A stretch of DNA of 64,000 nucleotides from Pseudomonas frederiksbergensis (GTDB taxonomy: Bacteria; Pseudomonadota; Gammaproteobacteria; Pseudomonadales; Pseudomonadaceae), in contig NZ_JAAUOE010000016.1 of NCBI RefSeq assembly GCF_017114915.1, positions 1 through 64,000 on the forward strand. Direction: 5' to 3'. A model generated the notes under the pieces. It did no database searches. It saw only the letters and a program-made list of their open reading frames with translations, and had not been told where the DNA came from. Position numbers and translations under genes: made by a program. Shown here piece by piece: positions 17,072-25,883 of this stretch. The first letter of the stretch is position 1. Each line of letters starts with the position of its first letter.

Positions 17072-19353
17072 CCCCCGAGCAAATGCGTGATGCCTCCTTG
17101 CTGGAACTGTTCAGCCTGGAAGCCGAGGCCCAGACTCTGGTGCTGAGCGCCGGCCTGCTGGCGCTCGAGCGCGATCCGACCCAGGCCGATTACCTTGAGT
17201 CGTGCATGCGCGCGGCTCACTCGCTCAAGGGCGCGGCGCGGATTGTCGGGGTCGATGCCGGGGTCAGGGTCGCCCATGTGATGGAAGATTACCTGGTCAG
17301 CGCCCAGGAAGGGCGCCTGTACCTGCGGCCCGAACACATTGATGCGCTGTTGCAAGGCACCGATCTGCTGACGCGGATTGCGACGCCGGACAACGCTCCG
17401 CCGCCTGCAGATATTGACGCTTACGTCGTCTTGATGGGACGGCTGCTTGAACACATGGCAGCAGCCCCCATGGCGCCGCCGATGGCAGAGCTTCAGCTCG
17501 AACCGCTAACGCCCAAGGTCGAGCCGCCCGTGCCGGTCGCCACCGAAGCTCCCCAGGCAGAGCCCGCCGAGCCAGAGCCCAAAACCAAACGCACCACCGA
17601 AAGTGGCGAGCGCGTATTGCGCGTCACGGCCGAGCGCTTGAACAGCCTGCTCGACTTGTCGAGTAAATCACTGGTGGAAACCCAGCGGCTCAAGCCGCAC
17701 CTAGCCACCATGCAGCGCCTCAAACGCATGCAGAGCAATGGCCTGCGGGCGCTGGAAAATCTCAACGTCCACCTCAAGGACCATCCCTTGAGCCTCGAAG
17801 CCCGGGAAGCCTTGGGCGATGCCCGCCGATTGTTGGCCGAGTCCCAGCAATTGCTGGTGGAAAAAAACGCCGAACTGGACGAGTTCGCCTGGCACGCCAG
17901 CCAGCGTGCGCAGGTGCTGTACGACACGGCGCTGGCCTGTCGCATGCGGCCGTTCGCCGATGTGCTGAGCGGGCAAGTGCGCATGGTCCGAGACCTTGGC
18001 CGCAACCTGGGCAAACAGGTGCGGCTGGAGATCGAGGGCGAAACGACTCAAGTCGACCGCGACGTACTGGAAAAGCTCGAAGCGCCGCTGACGCACCTGC
18101 TGCGCAATGCGGTGGATCACGGCATCGAAACCCCGGAACAACGGAGGTTGGCGGGCAAGCCTGAGGAAGGCCTGATCCGTTTGCGAGCGTCCCATCAGGC
18201 CGGTCTGCTGGTGCTGGAACTGAGCGATGACGGCAACGGCGTCGACCTGGAAAAGCTGCGCCATAACATCGTCGAGCGGCAGTTATCCCCAGTCGAAACC
18301 GCCGCCCAGTTGAGCGAAGAGGAGCTGCTGACGTTCCTGTTCCTGCCGGGCTTCAGTCTGCGTGACACGGTCACTGAAGTGTCCGGGCGTGGCGTGGGGC
18401 TGGATGCGGTTCAGCACATGGTCCGTCAGTTGCGTGGTGCCGTGGCGCTGGAGCAAACGGCGGGCGAGGGCAGTCGTTTCCATCTCGAAGTGCCGCTGAC
18501 ATTGTCGGTGGTGCGCAGCCTGGTGGTGGAGGTTGGTGACGAGGCGTATGCCTTCCCGCTGGCGCACATCGAGCGCATGTGCGACCTGGCGCCGGAGGAC
18601 ATCGTTCAGGTCGAAGGCCGGCAACACTTCTGGCACGAAGGCCGGCATGTCGGGCTGGTCGCCGCCAGCCAGCTATTGCATCGCCCGGCGAGCCAGAACA
18701 GCGCGCAGACCCTCAAAGTCGTGGTGATCCGCGAGCGCGAGGCGATCTACGGGGTGGCGGTCGAGCGGTTTATCGGCGAGCGAACGCTGGTGGTGCTGCC
18801 GCTGGACGAGCGCCTGGGCAAGGTGCAGGACATTTCCGCCGGAGCCTTGCTCGATGACGGTTCGGTAGTGCTGATCGTCGACGTCGAAGACATGCTGCGG
18901 TCGGTGGACAAACTGCTCAATACCGGGCGTCTGGAGCGCATTGCCCGACACGCCAACCAGGCTGTCGAAGCAGCGCGCAAACGGATTCTGGTGGTGGACG
19001 ACTCGCTGACCGTGCGTGAGTTGCAGCGCAAGCTGCTGCTCAATCGCGGCTATGACGTCGCCGTGGCGGTGGACGGTATGGATGGCTGGAATGCCCTGCG
19101 TTCGGAGGATTTCGATCTGCTGATCACCGACATCGACATGCCGCGCATGGACGGCATCGAGCTGGTGTCTTTATTGCGTCGCGACAATCGCCTGCAATCG
19201 CTGCCAGTGATGGTGGTGTCCTACAAGGACCGCGAAGAAGACCGTCGCCGTGGACTGGACGCCGGCGCCGACTATTATCTGGCCAAGGCCAGTTTTCATG
19301 ATGACGCCTTGCTGGATGCAGTCGTTGAGCTCATTGGAGGGGCGCGGACATGA
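17068..19353 (+). CDS. wspE: WspE, CheA-type hybrid kinase with receiver domain
   Basis: A 761-residue kinase. The Hpt domain is at about 1-110 with the phospho-histidine in RAAHSLKGAAR (His51). A proline/glutamate-rich linker (about 130-180) leads to the dimer and ATPase parts, with N-box HLLRNAVDHGIETPEQR and G-boxes LSDDGNGVD and VSGRGVGLDAV. A CheW-like domain comes next, then a C-terminal receiver (ILVVDDSLTVREL...) whose phospho-aspartate is Asp688 in ITDIDMPRMDG. It phosphorylates WspR and WspF. It overlaps wspD and wspF by four bases each. Confidence 0.96.
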   Translation: MTPEQMRDASLLELFSLEAEAQTLVLSAGLLALERDPTQADYLESCMRAAHSLKGAARIVGVDAGVRVAHVMEDYLVSAQEGRLYLRPEHIDALLQGTDLLTRIATPDNAPPPADIDAYVVLMGRLLEHMAAAPMAPPMAELQLEPLTPKVEPPVPVATEAPQAEPAEPEPKTKRTTESGERVLRVTAERLNSLLDLSSKSLVETQRLKPHLATMQRLKRMQSNGLRALENLNVHLKDHPLSLEAREALGDARRLLAESQQLLVEKNAELDEFAWHASQRAQVLYDTALACRMRPFADVLSGQVRMVRDLGRNLGKQVRLEIEGETTQVDRDVLEKLEAPLTHLLRNAVDHGIETPEQRRLAGKPEEGLIRLRASHQAGLLVLELSDDGNGVDLEKLRHNIVERQLSPVETAAQLSEEELLTFLFLPGFSLRDTVTEVSGRGVGLDAVQHMVRQLRGAVALEQTAGEGSRFHLEVPLTLSVVRSLVVEVGDEAYAFPLAHIERMCDLAPEDIVQVEGRQHFWHEGRHVGLVAASQLLHRPASQNSAQTLKVVVIREREAIYGVAVERFIGERTLVVLPLDERLGKVQDISAGALLDDGSVVLIVDVEDMLRSVDKLLNTGRLERIARHANQAVEAARKRILVVDDSLTVRELQRKLLLNRGYDVAVAVDGMDGWNALRSEDFDLLITDIDMPRMDGIELVSLLRRDNRLQSLPVMVVSYKDREEDRRRGLDAGADYYLAKASFHDDALLDAVVELIGGART

Positions 19354-20360
19354 AAATCGCCATCGTCAACGACATGCCCATGGCGATAGAGGCCTTGCGC
19401 CGCGCTCTGGCGTTCGAACCGGCGCACGAGGTGGTCTGGGTCGCCGGCAACGGGGTCGAGGCGGTGCAACGTTGCGCCGAATACACCCCGGACCTGATCC
19501 TGATGGATTTGATCATGCCGTTGATGGACGGCGTGGAGGCGACCCGGCGGATCATGGCCGAAACGCCGTGCGCGATCGTCATCGTCACCGTCGACCGCCA
19601 GCAGAACGTGCACCGGGTGTTCGAAGCCATGGGCCACGGTGCACTGGATGTGGTCGATACGCCCGCGCTGGGTGCCGGCAATCCTCAGGAAGCCGCCGCT
19701 CCGCTGCTGCGCAAGATCATGAACATCGGTTGGTTGATTGGCGACAAGGGCAATCGAGAGCGATCGGCACCGAGCCCGCACCGCCACTCGGCCTCGCGCC
19801 AGCACCTGGTGGCCATCGGTTCATCCGCGGGCGGGCCGGCGGCGCTGGAAGTGCTGCTCAAGGGCCTGCCACGGGATTTTCCGGCAGCCATCGTACTGGT
19901 CCAGCATGTGGATCAGGTATTCGCCGCCGGCATGGCCGAATGGCTCGCCAGCGCCAGCGGCCTGGACGTGCGCCTGGCCCAGGAAGGCGAACCGCCGCAA
20001 AGCGGCACGGTCCTGCTGGCCGGTACCAACCATCATATTCGCCTGCTGAAAAACGGCACGCTGGCCTACACCGCCGAACCGGTCAACGAGGTCTATCGGC
20101 CTTCGATCGATGTGTTTTTCGAGAGCGTGGCCAGTTACTGGAGCGGTGACGCCGTGGGCGTTCTGCTAACCGGTATGGGGCGTGACGGCGCCCAGGGGCT
20201 TAAACTCATGCGCCAACAGGGCTACCTGACCATCGCTCAGGACCAGAACAGCAGTGCCGTATACGGAATGCCCAAAGCGGCCGCCGCCATCGACGCGGCC
20301 ATGGAAATCCGTCCACTGGACAAGATAGCGCCACGATTGCTGGAGATTTTCCAAAAATGA
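19350..20360 (+). CDS. wspF: WspF, CheB-type methylesterase
   Basis: A 336-residue response-regulator methylesterase that removes methyl groups from WspA and turns the pathway down. The receiver domain is at 1-125 with Asp53 in LILMDLIMPLMDG; the esterase is at about 150-336 with the serine in IGSSAGGPAALE, the histidine in LVQHVDQVF and the aspartate in LLTGMGRDGAQG. All catalytic positions are present, so the gene looks intact. Loss of WspF is the classic cause of wrinkly, high c-di-GMP colonies in P. fluorescens. Confidence 0.96.
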   Translation: MKIAIVNDMPMAIEALRRALAFEPAHEVVWVAGNGVEAVQRCAEYTPDLILMDLIMPLMDGVEATRRIMAETPCAIVIVTVDRQQNVHRVFEAMGHGALDVVDTPALGAGNPQEAAAPLLRKIMNIGWLIGDKGNRERSAPSPHRHSASRQHLVAIGSSAGGPAALEVLLKGLPRDFPAAIVLVQHVDQVFAAGMAEWLASASGLDVRLAQEGEPPQSGTVLLAGTNHHIRLLKNGTLAYTAEPVNEVYRPSIDVFFESVASYWSGDAVGVLLTGMGRDGAQGLKLMRQQGYLTIAQDQNSSAVYGMPKAAAAIDAAMEIRPLDKIAPRLLEIFQK

Positions 20361-20408
20361 CTATCATTAGCAGCAATCGTGGCCCAAGCAGTACTCAGGT
20401 GACCGCAC

Positions 20409-21410
20409 ATGAATGAATTACAGCTCGACGACTTCAAAACCGACGAAAACGCCGCCATGGTGTTGCTGGTGGACGATCAGGCGATGATCGGCGAAGCGGT
20501 GCGCCGTGGTCTGTCGAGCGAAGACAACATCGACTTCCATTTCTGCGCCGACCCGCACCAGGCCATCGCCCACGCGGTGCGCATCAAGCCGACGGTGATC
20601 CTGCAGGACCTGGTCATGCCCGGCCTCGACGGCCTGAGCCTGGTGCGCGAATACCGTAATCATCCGGCGACCAAGGATATTCCGATCATTGTCCTGTCGA
20701 CCAAGGAAGATCCGCTGATCAAGAGCGCGGCGTTTGCCGCCGGGGCCAACGATTACCTGGTCAAACTGCCGGACAACATCGAACTGGTGGCGCGCATCCG
20801 TTATCACTCGCGTTCCTACATGACCCTGCTGCAGCGTGACGCGGCGTACCGCGCGCTGCGGGTCAGCCAGCAGCAGTTGCTCGACACCAACCTGGTGCTG
20901 CAACGCTTGATGAACTCCGACGGCCTGACCGGGCTGTCGAACCGCCGGCATTTCGACGAATACCTGGAACTGGAATGGCGACGCTCGCTGCGTGACCAGA
21001 CGCAACTGTCGCTGTTGATGATCGATGTCGACTACTTCAAGTCCTTCAATGACAGCTTTGGCCACCTTGAAGGCGATGAAGCCCTGCGCAAAGTCGCCAC
21101 GGCGATTCGCGACGCCAGCGCCAGGCCCTCGGACCTGCCGGCCCGTTACGGCGGCGAAGAGTTCGTCCTGGTCTTGCCCAACACCTCGCCGATCGGTGCG
21201 CGGCTGGTGGCGGAAAAACTGCGCCAGACCGTGGCCGGGTTGAAGATCCCGCACATTTTCCCGACCGAAGGTTCGTGCCTGACCATCAGCATCGGCCTGT
21301 CGACCATGACCCCGCAGCCGGGCAGCGATTGCCGGCAATTGATCTCGGCGGCGGACAAGGGGCTGTACCTGGCGAAGAACAATGGGCGTAATCAGGTGGG
21401 GATTGAGTAA
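20409..21410 (+). CDS. wspR: WspR, response-regulator diguanylate cyclase
   Basis: A 333-residue output protein that makes cyclic di-GMP when phosphorylated by WspE. The receiver has Asp67 in [13 protein letters not shown] coiled stalk (about 135-170) joins it to a GGDEF domain with the active motif RYGGEEF (GGEEF at 248-252) and an intact product-inhibition site, Arg239-Pro-Ser-Asp242. The gene starts 48 bases after wspF, with CAGGTGA upstream, so it is in the same operon but without the overlaps seen for the other genes. Confidence 0.96.
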   Translation: MNELQLDDFKTDENAAMVLLVDDQAMIGEAVRRGLSSEDNIDFHFCADPHQAIAHAVRIKPTVILQDLVMPGLDGLSLVREYRNHPATKDIPIIVLSTKEDPLIKSAAFAAGANDYLVKLPDNIELVARIRYHSRSYMTLLQRDAAYRALRVSQQQLLDTNLVLQRLMNSDGLTGLSNRRHFDEYLELEWRRSLRDQTQLSLLMIDVDYFKSFNDSFGHLEGDEALRKVATAIRDASARPSDLPARYGGEEFVLVLPNTSPIGARLVAEKLRQTVAGLKIPHIFPTEGSCLTISIGLSTMTPQPGSDCRQLISAADKGLYLAKNNGRNQVGIE

Positions 21411-21428
21411 GGCTTTGACCGTAGCGCT

Positions 21429-21573
21429 GTAGCAGCTGCCGAGCCCGCGAGGCTGCGTTCGGCCGCGCAGCGGTCGTAAAATCAGGCAACGCGGTCATTC
21501 AGGCAAACCGCGTACACAGGATTGGCGAGGACTGCGTCCTCGAACGCAGCCTCGCGGGCTCGGCAGCTGCTAC
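21429..21573. repeat. 33-bp perfect inverted repeat (second REP type) after wspR
   Basis: The arm 21429-21461 (begins GTAGCAGCTGCCGAGCCC) is exactly complementary to 21541-21573 (ends CGGCAGCTGCTAC); about 80 bases lie between. The element follows the wsp operon and can form a very stable stem. Its sequence differs from the GTAGGAGCGGG REP family and from the GTGGCGAGGGG family in this window. Confidence 0.85.
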
Positions 21574-21696
21574 GGGCCACCAGCGTTATTATTCCGTAAA
21601 CCATTCGCCGCTAAAGCCGCCAGGCGGGCTGCCGTGACAGCGTGATTACGTTATACTCGCCGGCTTTCAAAAGTTCGCCAACGAGTGCTGCCCGCC

Positions 21697-22792
21697 ATGG
21701 AAATCAACCCGATCCTTAACAGTATCAAGGACCTGTCCGAGCGCTCCGAAACTATTCGGGGGTATCTTTGACTACGATCAAAAGCATGAGCGTCTGACTG
21801 AAGTCAATCGCGAGCTTGAAGATCCGAGTGTCTGGAACAACCCTGAGTACGCTCAGAACCTGGGTCGCGAGCGTTCGCAGCTGGCCCAGATCGTGGAAAC
21901 CCTCGATGAAATGTCCAGCGGTCTGGCCGATGCCAAGGACCTGCTGTTGATGTCTGCCGAGGAAGAAGACCAGGCCGCCGTCGACGACGTGGCCCTTGAG
22001 GTGGAGCGCCTGCGCGAAGCCCTCGAGAAGCTTGAATTCCGTCGCATGTTCAGCGGTGAGATGGATCAGAACAACGCCTACCTGGACATCCAGGCCGGCT
22101 CCGGCGGTACCGAAGCCCAGGACTGGGCCAACATCCTGCTGCGCATGTACCTGCGCTGGGCGGACAAACGCGGTTTCGACGCGACCATCATGGAACTGTC
22201 GGCCGGTGAAGTCGCCGGTATCAAAGGCGCGACCGTGCACATCAAGGGTGAATACGCTTTTGGCTGGCTGCGTACCGAAATCGGCGTGCACCGTCTGGTG
22301 CGCAAGAGCCCGTTCGACTCCGGCAACCGTCGCCACACCTCGTTCTCGGCCGTGTTCGTGTCGCCGGAAATCGATGACAACATCGAAATCGACATCAACC
22401 CGTCGGACCTGCGCATCGACACCTACCGCTCCTCCGGTGCCGGTGGTCAGCACGTAAACACCACCGATTCGGCCGTACGGATTACCCACGTACCGACCAA
22501 CACCGTGGTCAGCTGCCAGAACGAACGCTCCCAGCACGCCAACAAAGACACCGCGATGAAAATGTTGCGGGCGCGCTTGTACGAGCAGGAAGTGCAGAAA
22601 CGCAATGCCGCTTCCCAGGCTCTGGAAGACACCAAGTCGGACATCGGCTGGGGTCACCAGATCCGTTCGTACGTACTCGATGCCTCGCGGATCAAGGATC
22701 TGCGCACCAACATCGAACGCAGCGACTGCGACAAGGTGCTCGACGGCGACATCGACGAATACCTGGTGGCCAGCCTGAAACAAGGGCTTTAA
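21697..22792 (+). CDS. prfB: Peptide chain release factor 2 (programmed +1 frameshift)
   Basis: Translation termination factor for UGA and UAA. The gene is read in two frames: 24 codons from ATG 21697, then an in-frame TGA at 21769-21771, then a +1 shift to GAC at 21770 and 340 further codons, 364 residues in all. The second frame contains [13 protein letters not shown] (stop-codon recognition) and [12 protein letters not shown] with the catalytic GGQ at 249-251. The TGA is the known autoregulatory site: little RF2 means more shifting. This is not a broken gene. lysS follows, as in E. coli. Confidence 0.97.
21757..21772 (+). other. prfB: prfB programmed frameshift site
   Basis: The bases CGGGGGTATCTTTGAC hold the three known parts: an internal Shine-Dalgarno-like GGGGG placed three bases before the slip codon, CTT (leucine) on which the tRNA slips to TTT, and the UGA stop followed by C, a weak termination context. 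It matches the E. coli site AGGGGGTATCTTTGAC except for one base. Confidence 0.96.
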
Positions 22793-22820
22793 GGCCCGCA
22801 CTACAAGGTCACCGCGATCT

Positions 22821-22864
22821 TGTAGGAGCGAGGCTTGCCCGCGAACCCCGGCGAATGCCGGGGG
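22821..22864. repeat. Single REP plus GC hairpin between prfB and lysS
   Basis: TGTAGGAGCGAGGCTTGCCCGCGAA at 22821-22845 is one REP copy, directly followed by CCCCGGCGAATGCCGGGG (22846-22863), a 7-bp hairpin with a four-base loop. There is no T run. It may modulate read-through from prfB to lysS. Confidence 0.75.
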
Positions 22865-22892
22865 CAACGAACCTGATGGAATATTTAAAGAC

Positions 22893-24395
22893 ATGAGCGA
22901 CCTACAACTCGACCCGCAAGCCCTGCAACAGGAAGAAAACTCCCTGATCGCCCTGCGCAAGGAAAAGCTTGCTGCCGAGCGCGCCAAGGGCCAGGCCTTC
23001 CCCAACGACTTCCGCCGCGACGCTTACTGCGAAGACTTGCAGAAGCAGTACGCGGACAAGACCAAGGAAGAGCTGGCAGAGGCTGCGATCCCGGTCAAGG
23101 TTGCCGGTCGTCTCATGCTCAACCGTGGCTCGTTCATGGTGATCCAGGACATGTCCGGGCGCATCCAGGTTTACGTCAACCGTAAAACCCTGTCCGAAGA
23201 AACCCTGGCCGCGGTGAAAACCTGGGACCTGGGCGACATCATTGCCGCCGAAGGCACCCTGGCCCGTTCCGGCAAGGGCGACCTGTACGTTGAAATGACC
23301 AACGTGCGCCTGCTGACCAAATCCCTGCGCCCGCTGCCGGACAAGCACCACGGCCTGTCCGACACCGAGCAGCGTTACCGCCAGCGCTACGTCGACCTGA
23401 TCGTCAATGACGACGTGCGCCAGACCTTCCGCGTGCGTTCGCAAGTGATTGCGCACATCCGCAGCTTCCTGATGAAGCGTGACTTCCTGGAAGTGGAAAC
23501 GCCGATGCTGCAAACCATTCCGGGTGGCGCGGCGGCCAAGCCGTTCGAAACTCACCACAACGCGCTGGACATGCAGATGTTTCTGCGTATCGCGCCGGAG
23601 CTGTACCTCAAGCGTTTGGTTGTCGGCGGCTTCGAGAAAGTCTTCGAAATCAACCGCAACTTCCGTAACGAAGGCGTTTCGACCCGGCACAACCCCGAGT
23701 TCACCATGCTCGAGTTCTACCAGGCCCACGCTGACTACGAAGACAACATGGACCTGACCGAGGAACTGTTCCGCGAGCTGGCGCAGCTGGTTCTGGGCAG
23801 CACCGACGTGCCTTACGGCGACAAGGTGTTCCACTTCGGCGAACCGTTCGTGCGTCTGTCGGTGTTCGACTCGATCCTCAAGTACAACCCGGACCTGACG
23901 GCCGATGACCTGAACGACATCGACAAGGCCCGCGCCATCGCCAAGAAAGCCGGCGCCAAGGTGCTGGGCTTCGAAGGTCTGGGCAAGCTGCAGGTGATGA
24001 TTTTCGAAGAACTGGTCGAGCACAAGCTGGAACAGCCGCACTTCATCACCCAGTACCCGTTCGAAGTGTCGCCGCTGGCCCGTCGTAACGACGAGAACCC
24101 GAACGTCACCGACCGTTTCGAGCTGTTCATCGGTGGCCGCGAAATCGCCAACGCCTACTCCGAGTTGAACGACGCGGAAGACCAGGCCGAGCGTTTCATG
24201 GCGCAGGTGGCCGACAAGGACGCCGGTGATGACGAAGCCATGCACTACGACGCCGATTTCGTTCGCGCGCTGGAGTACGGCATGCCGCCGACCGCCGGCG
24301 AAGGGATCGGCATCGATCGCCTGGTGATGTTGCTGACCAACTCACCGTCGATCCGCGACGTGATCCTGTTCCCGCACATGCGTCCGCAAGCGTAA
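22893..24395 (+). CDS. lysS: Lysyl-tRNA synthetase, class II
   Basis: A 500-residue cytoplasmic enzyme that charges tRNA-Lys. The anticodon-binding OB fold is at about 60-150 ([20 protein letters not shown]). Class II motifs follow: motif 1 region [15 protein letters not shown], motif 2 [18 protein letters not shown] and motif 3 [20 protein letters not shown]. Length and order fit the bacterial family. The start is ATG 22893. It lies 100 bases after prfB and ends at a clear terminator. Confidence 0.97.
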   Translation: MSDLQLDPQALQQEENSLIALRKEKLAAERAKGQAFPNDFRRDAYCEDLQKQYADKTKEELAEAAIPVKVAGRLMLNRGSFMVIQDMSGRIQVYVNRKTLSEETLAAVKTWDLGDIIAAEGTLARSGKGDLYVEMTNVRLLTKSLRPLPDKHHGLSDTEQRYRQRYVDLIVNDDVRQTFRVRSQVIAHIRSFLMKRDFLEVETPMLQTIPGGAAAKPFETHHNALDMQMFLRIAPELYLKRLVVGGFEKVFEINRNFRNEGVSTRHNPEFTMLEFYQAHADYEDNMDLTEELFRELAQLVLGSTDVPYGDKVFHFGEPFVRLSVFDSILKYNPDLTADDLNDIDKARAIAKKAGAKVLGFEGLGKLQVMIFEELVEHKLEQPHFITQYPFEVSPLARRNDENPNVTDRFELFIGGREIANAYSELNDAEDQAERFMAQVADKDAGDDEAMHYDADFVRALEYGMPPTAGEGIGIDRLVMLLTNSPSIRDVILFPHMRPQA

Positions 24396-24406
24396 GTGTT
24401 TCAACT

Positions 24407-24436
24407 AAAAAGCCGCCGATAACAGGCGGCTTTTTA
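24407..24436 (+). terminator. Intrinsic terminator of lysS
   Basis: AAAAAGCCGCC at 24407-24417 pairs with GGCGGCTTTTT at 24425-24435 over the loop GATAACA; the T run follows. This is a textbook rho-independent terminator. Confidence 0.92.
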
Positions 24437-24497
24437 TTGCCTGTCTGGTACAAACGTATCAATTGGTTACTTTTGACGTTAGAGAGGAATACCTGTC

Positions 24498-25214
24498 GTG
24501 AATCGTGCAATTGCTCAAGAAGGTGCAGCGGATATCGCCACTGCGGTCGCTGAAAGTGTTCAGTACCAGGGCCGCAAGGCCAGCCGACAGGGCAGCGAAC
24601 AGCGTCGACAGGACATTCTCGACGCGGCGATGCGCATTGTCGTGCGCGATGGCGTGCGGGCCGTGCGTCACCGTGCGGTGGCCGCCGAGGCCTGTGTGCC
24701 GCTGTCGGCCACCACCTACTATTTCAAGGACATCGATGACCTGCTCACCGATACCTTTGCGCAATACGTGGAGCGCAGCGCGGCGTATATGGCCAAGCTG
24801 TGGGTCAACAACGAAGGCTTATTGCGTGAGATGGTGATCAGTGGCGACGGCAGCCCTGAGTCGCGCTCGCAACTGGCGGACGATATTGCGCGGCTGATGA
24901 CGGACTATGTTCACCGGCAATTGGTCAACCGTCGCGAACACTTGATGGCCGAGCAGGCGTTCCGTCAGGAAGCGCTGTTGAACCCGCGTCTGGCGGAGTT
25001 GGTGCGCTCCCATCAGCAGATTCTCTTGCAGGGGACTTGCCAGCTTTTCCAGGTATTGGGTTCCCGAGAGCCACAGCAGGATGCCAAAGTGTTGACGGCT
25101 ATTATCGGACGGATGGAATATCAGGGCCTGCTCAACGACGCCGAGCCTGCTGGCGAAGAGGAAATGCTCGGCATCCTGACCCGCTACATGCACTTGGTAC
25201 TGGCGTCGGTGTAG
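24498..25214 (+). CDS. TetR-family transcriptional regulator
   Basis: A 238-residue repressor-type protein. A polar leader of about 35 residues precedes the helix-turn-helix domain (QDILDAAMRIVVRDGVRAV, then VAAEACVPLSATTYYFKDID, about 40-85). The rest is a helical ligand-binding domain that I cannot assign. The start is GTG 24498 with AGAGGAAT upstream. The regulated genes are not evident; the lipoprotein gene next door is the nearest candidate, and the P. aeruginosa segment carries, as I recall, a similar regulator beside lysS. Confidence 0.87.
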   Translation: MNRAIAQEGAADIATAVAESVQYQGRKASRQGSEQRRQDILDAAMRIVVRDGVRAVRHRAVAAEACVPLSATTYYFKDIDDLLTDTFAQYVERSAAYMAKLWVNNEGLLREMVISGDGSPESRSQLADDIARLMTDYVHRQLVNRREHLMAEQAFRQEALLNPRLAELVRSHQQILLQGTCQLFQVLGSREPQQDAKVLTAIIGRMEYQGLLNDAEPAGEEEMLGILTRYMHLVLASV

Positions 25215-25229
25215 CAACTGATCGTAACT

Positions 25230-25260
25230 GATCGTTCCCACGCAGATCGTGGGAACGATC
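25230..25260. repeat. 31-base palindrome, GATCGTTCCCACG family
   Basis: GATCGTTCCCACG at 25230-25242 and CGTGGGAACGATC at 25248-25260 are perfect inverted copies around CAGAT. It stands between the TetR gene and the lipoprotein gene and could end transcription, although no T run follows. Confidence 0.8.
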
Positions 25261-25292
25261 ATGAGGCGAAGAGTGTTCATAGGGAGTGTTGA

Positions 25293-25847
25293 ATGAAAGC
25301 CTGGCGTGTCGTTGTGATCGCCTTGTCGTTCCTGCTGCTCAGTGGCTGCCTGGTGACCTTCAAGGAGCCGCTGCCCGCCAGCGAGCCCGCGCCCAAGGGA
25401 TTGCTCGGCAACTGGACCAGCACCAACGCCTGGGGCGAGCCGATGAACCTGGAACTGACACGCATCGGCGACAACCGCTATCAGGCGGTCAGCTACTTCA
25501 AGGCCAAACCCCATGAGCGCGAAGCCTATCCCTTCACGGTGTCGCGCCACGGCAATCGCTGGTACCTGTCGGCGAAGGTGCCGGCGCAGTTCGGCGGGAA
25601 CTTCACCATCGCCGGTTTCGAGCTCAACGATAAGCACGAACTGGTGGTCTACAACCTCGACCTCGAGCAGATCAAACAGGCCATGGGGCAAGAAGCCCTC
25701 AGTGGCGAAGGCTTCCAGACCGACGACGGCGACGGAATGTTGATCAACAACAGCCTGGATCAGGTGTTCGCCTACCTCGACGACCCGGCCAATTCCGATG
25801 TCTTCGTTGAAGCGGTGCGCTATCAGCGCCTGGCCAAAACCAAATAA
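25293..25847 (+). CDS. Putative lipoprotein of unknown function
   Basis: A 184-residue protein with a type II signal: VVVIALSFLLLSGC, lipobox LLSGC, so Cys19 would be lipidated. The mature part holds GLLGNWTSTNAWGEPMNLEL, a lipocalin-like opening also seen in small envelope proteins, then mixed beta strands and no cysteines. I do not recognise a named family. Good start context at ATG 25293 (AGGGAGTGTTGA upstream). The next gene begins 36 bases after its stop and may be in the same transcript. Confidence 0.8.
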   Translation: MKAWRVVVIALSFLLLSGCLVTFKEPLPASEPAPKGLLGNWTSTNAWGEPMNLELTRIGDNRYQAVSYFKAKPHEREAYPFTVSRHGNRWYLSAKVPAQFGGNFTIAGFELNDKHELVVYNLDLEQIKQAMGQEALSGEGFQTDDGDGMLINNSLDQVFAYLDDPANSDVFVEAVRYQRLAKTK

Positions 25848-25883
25848 ACCCAGCACGTAACGGTTTTACTACAGGAGTTTCGG

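Noticed and set aside
21697..21771. prfB as a pseudogene because of the early TGA
   Set aside because: The stop sits exactly in the known frameshift signal and the rest of the gene is intact with GGQ and SPF motifs.
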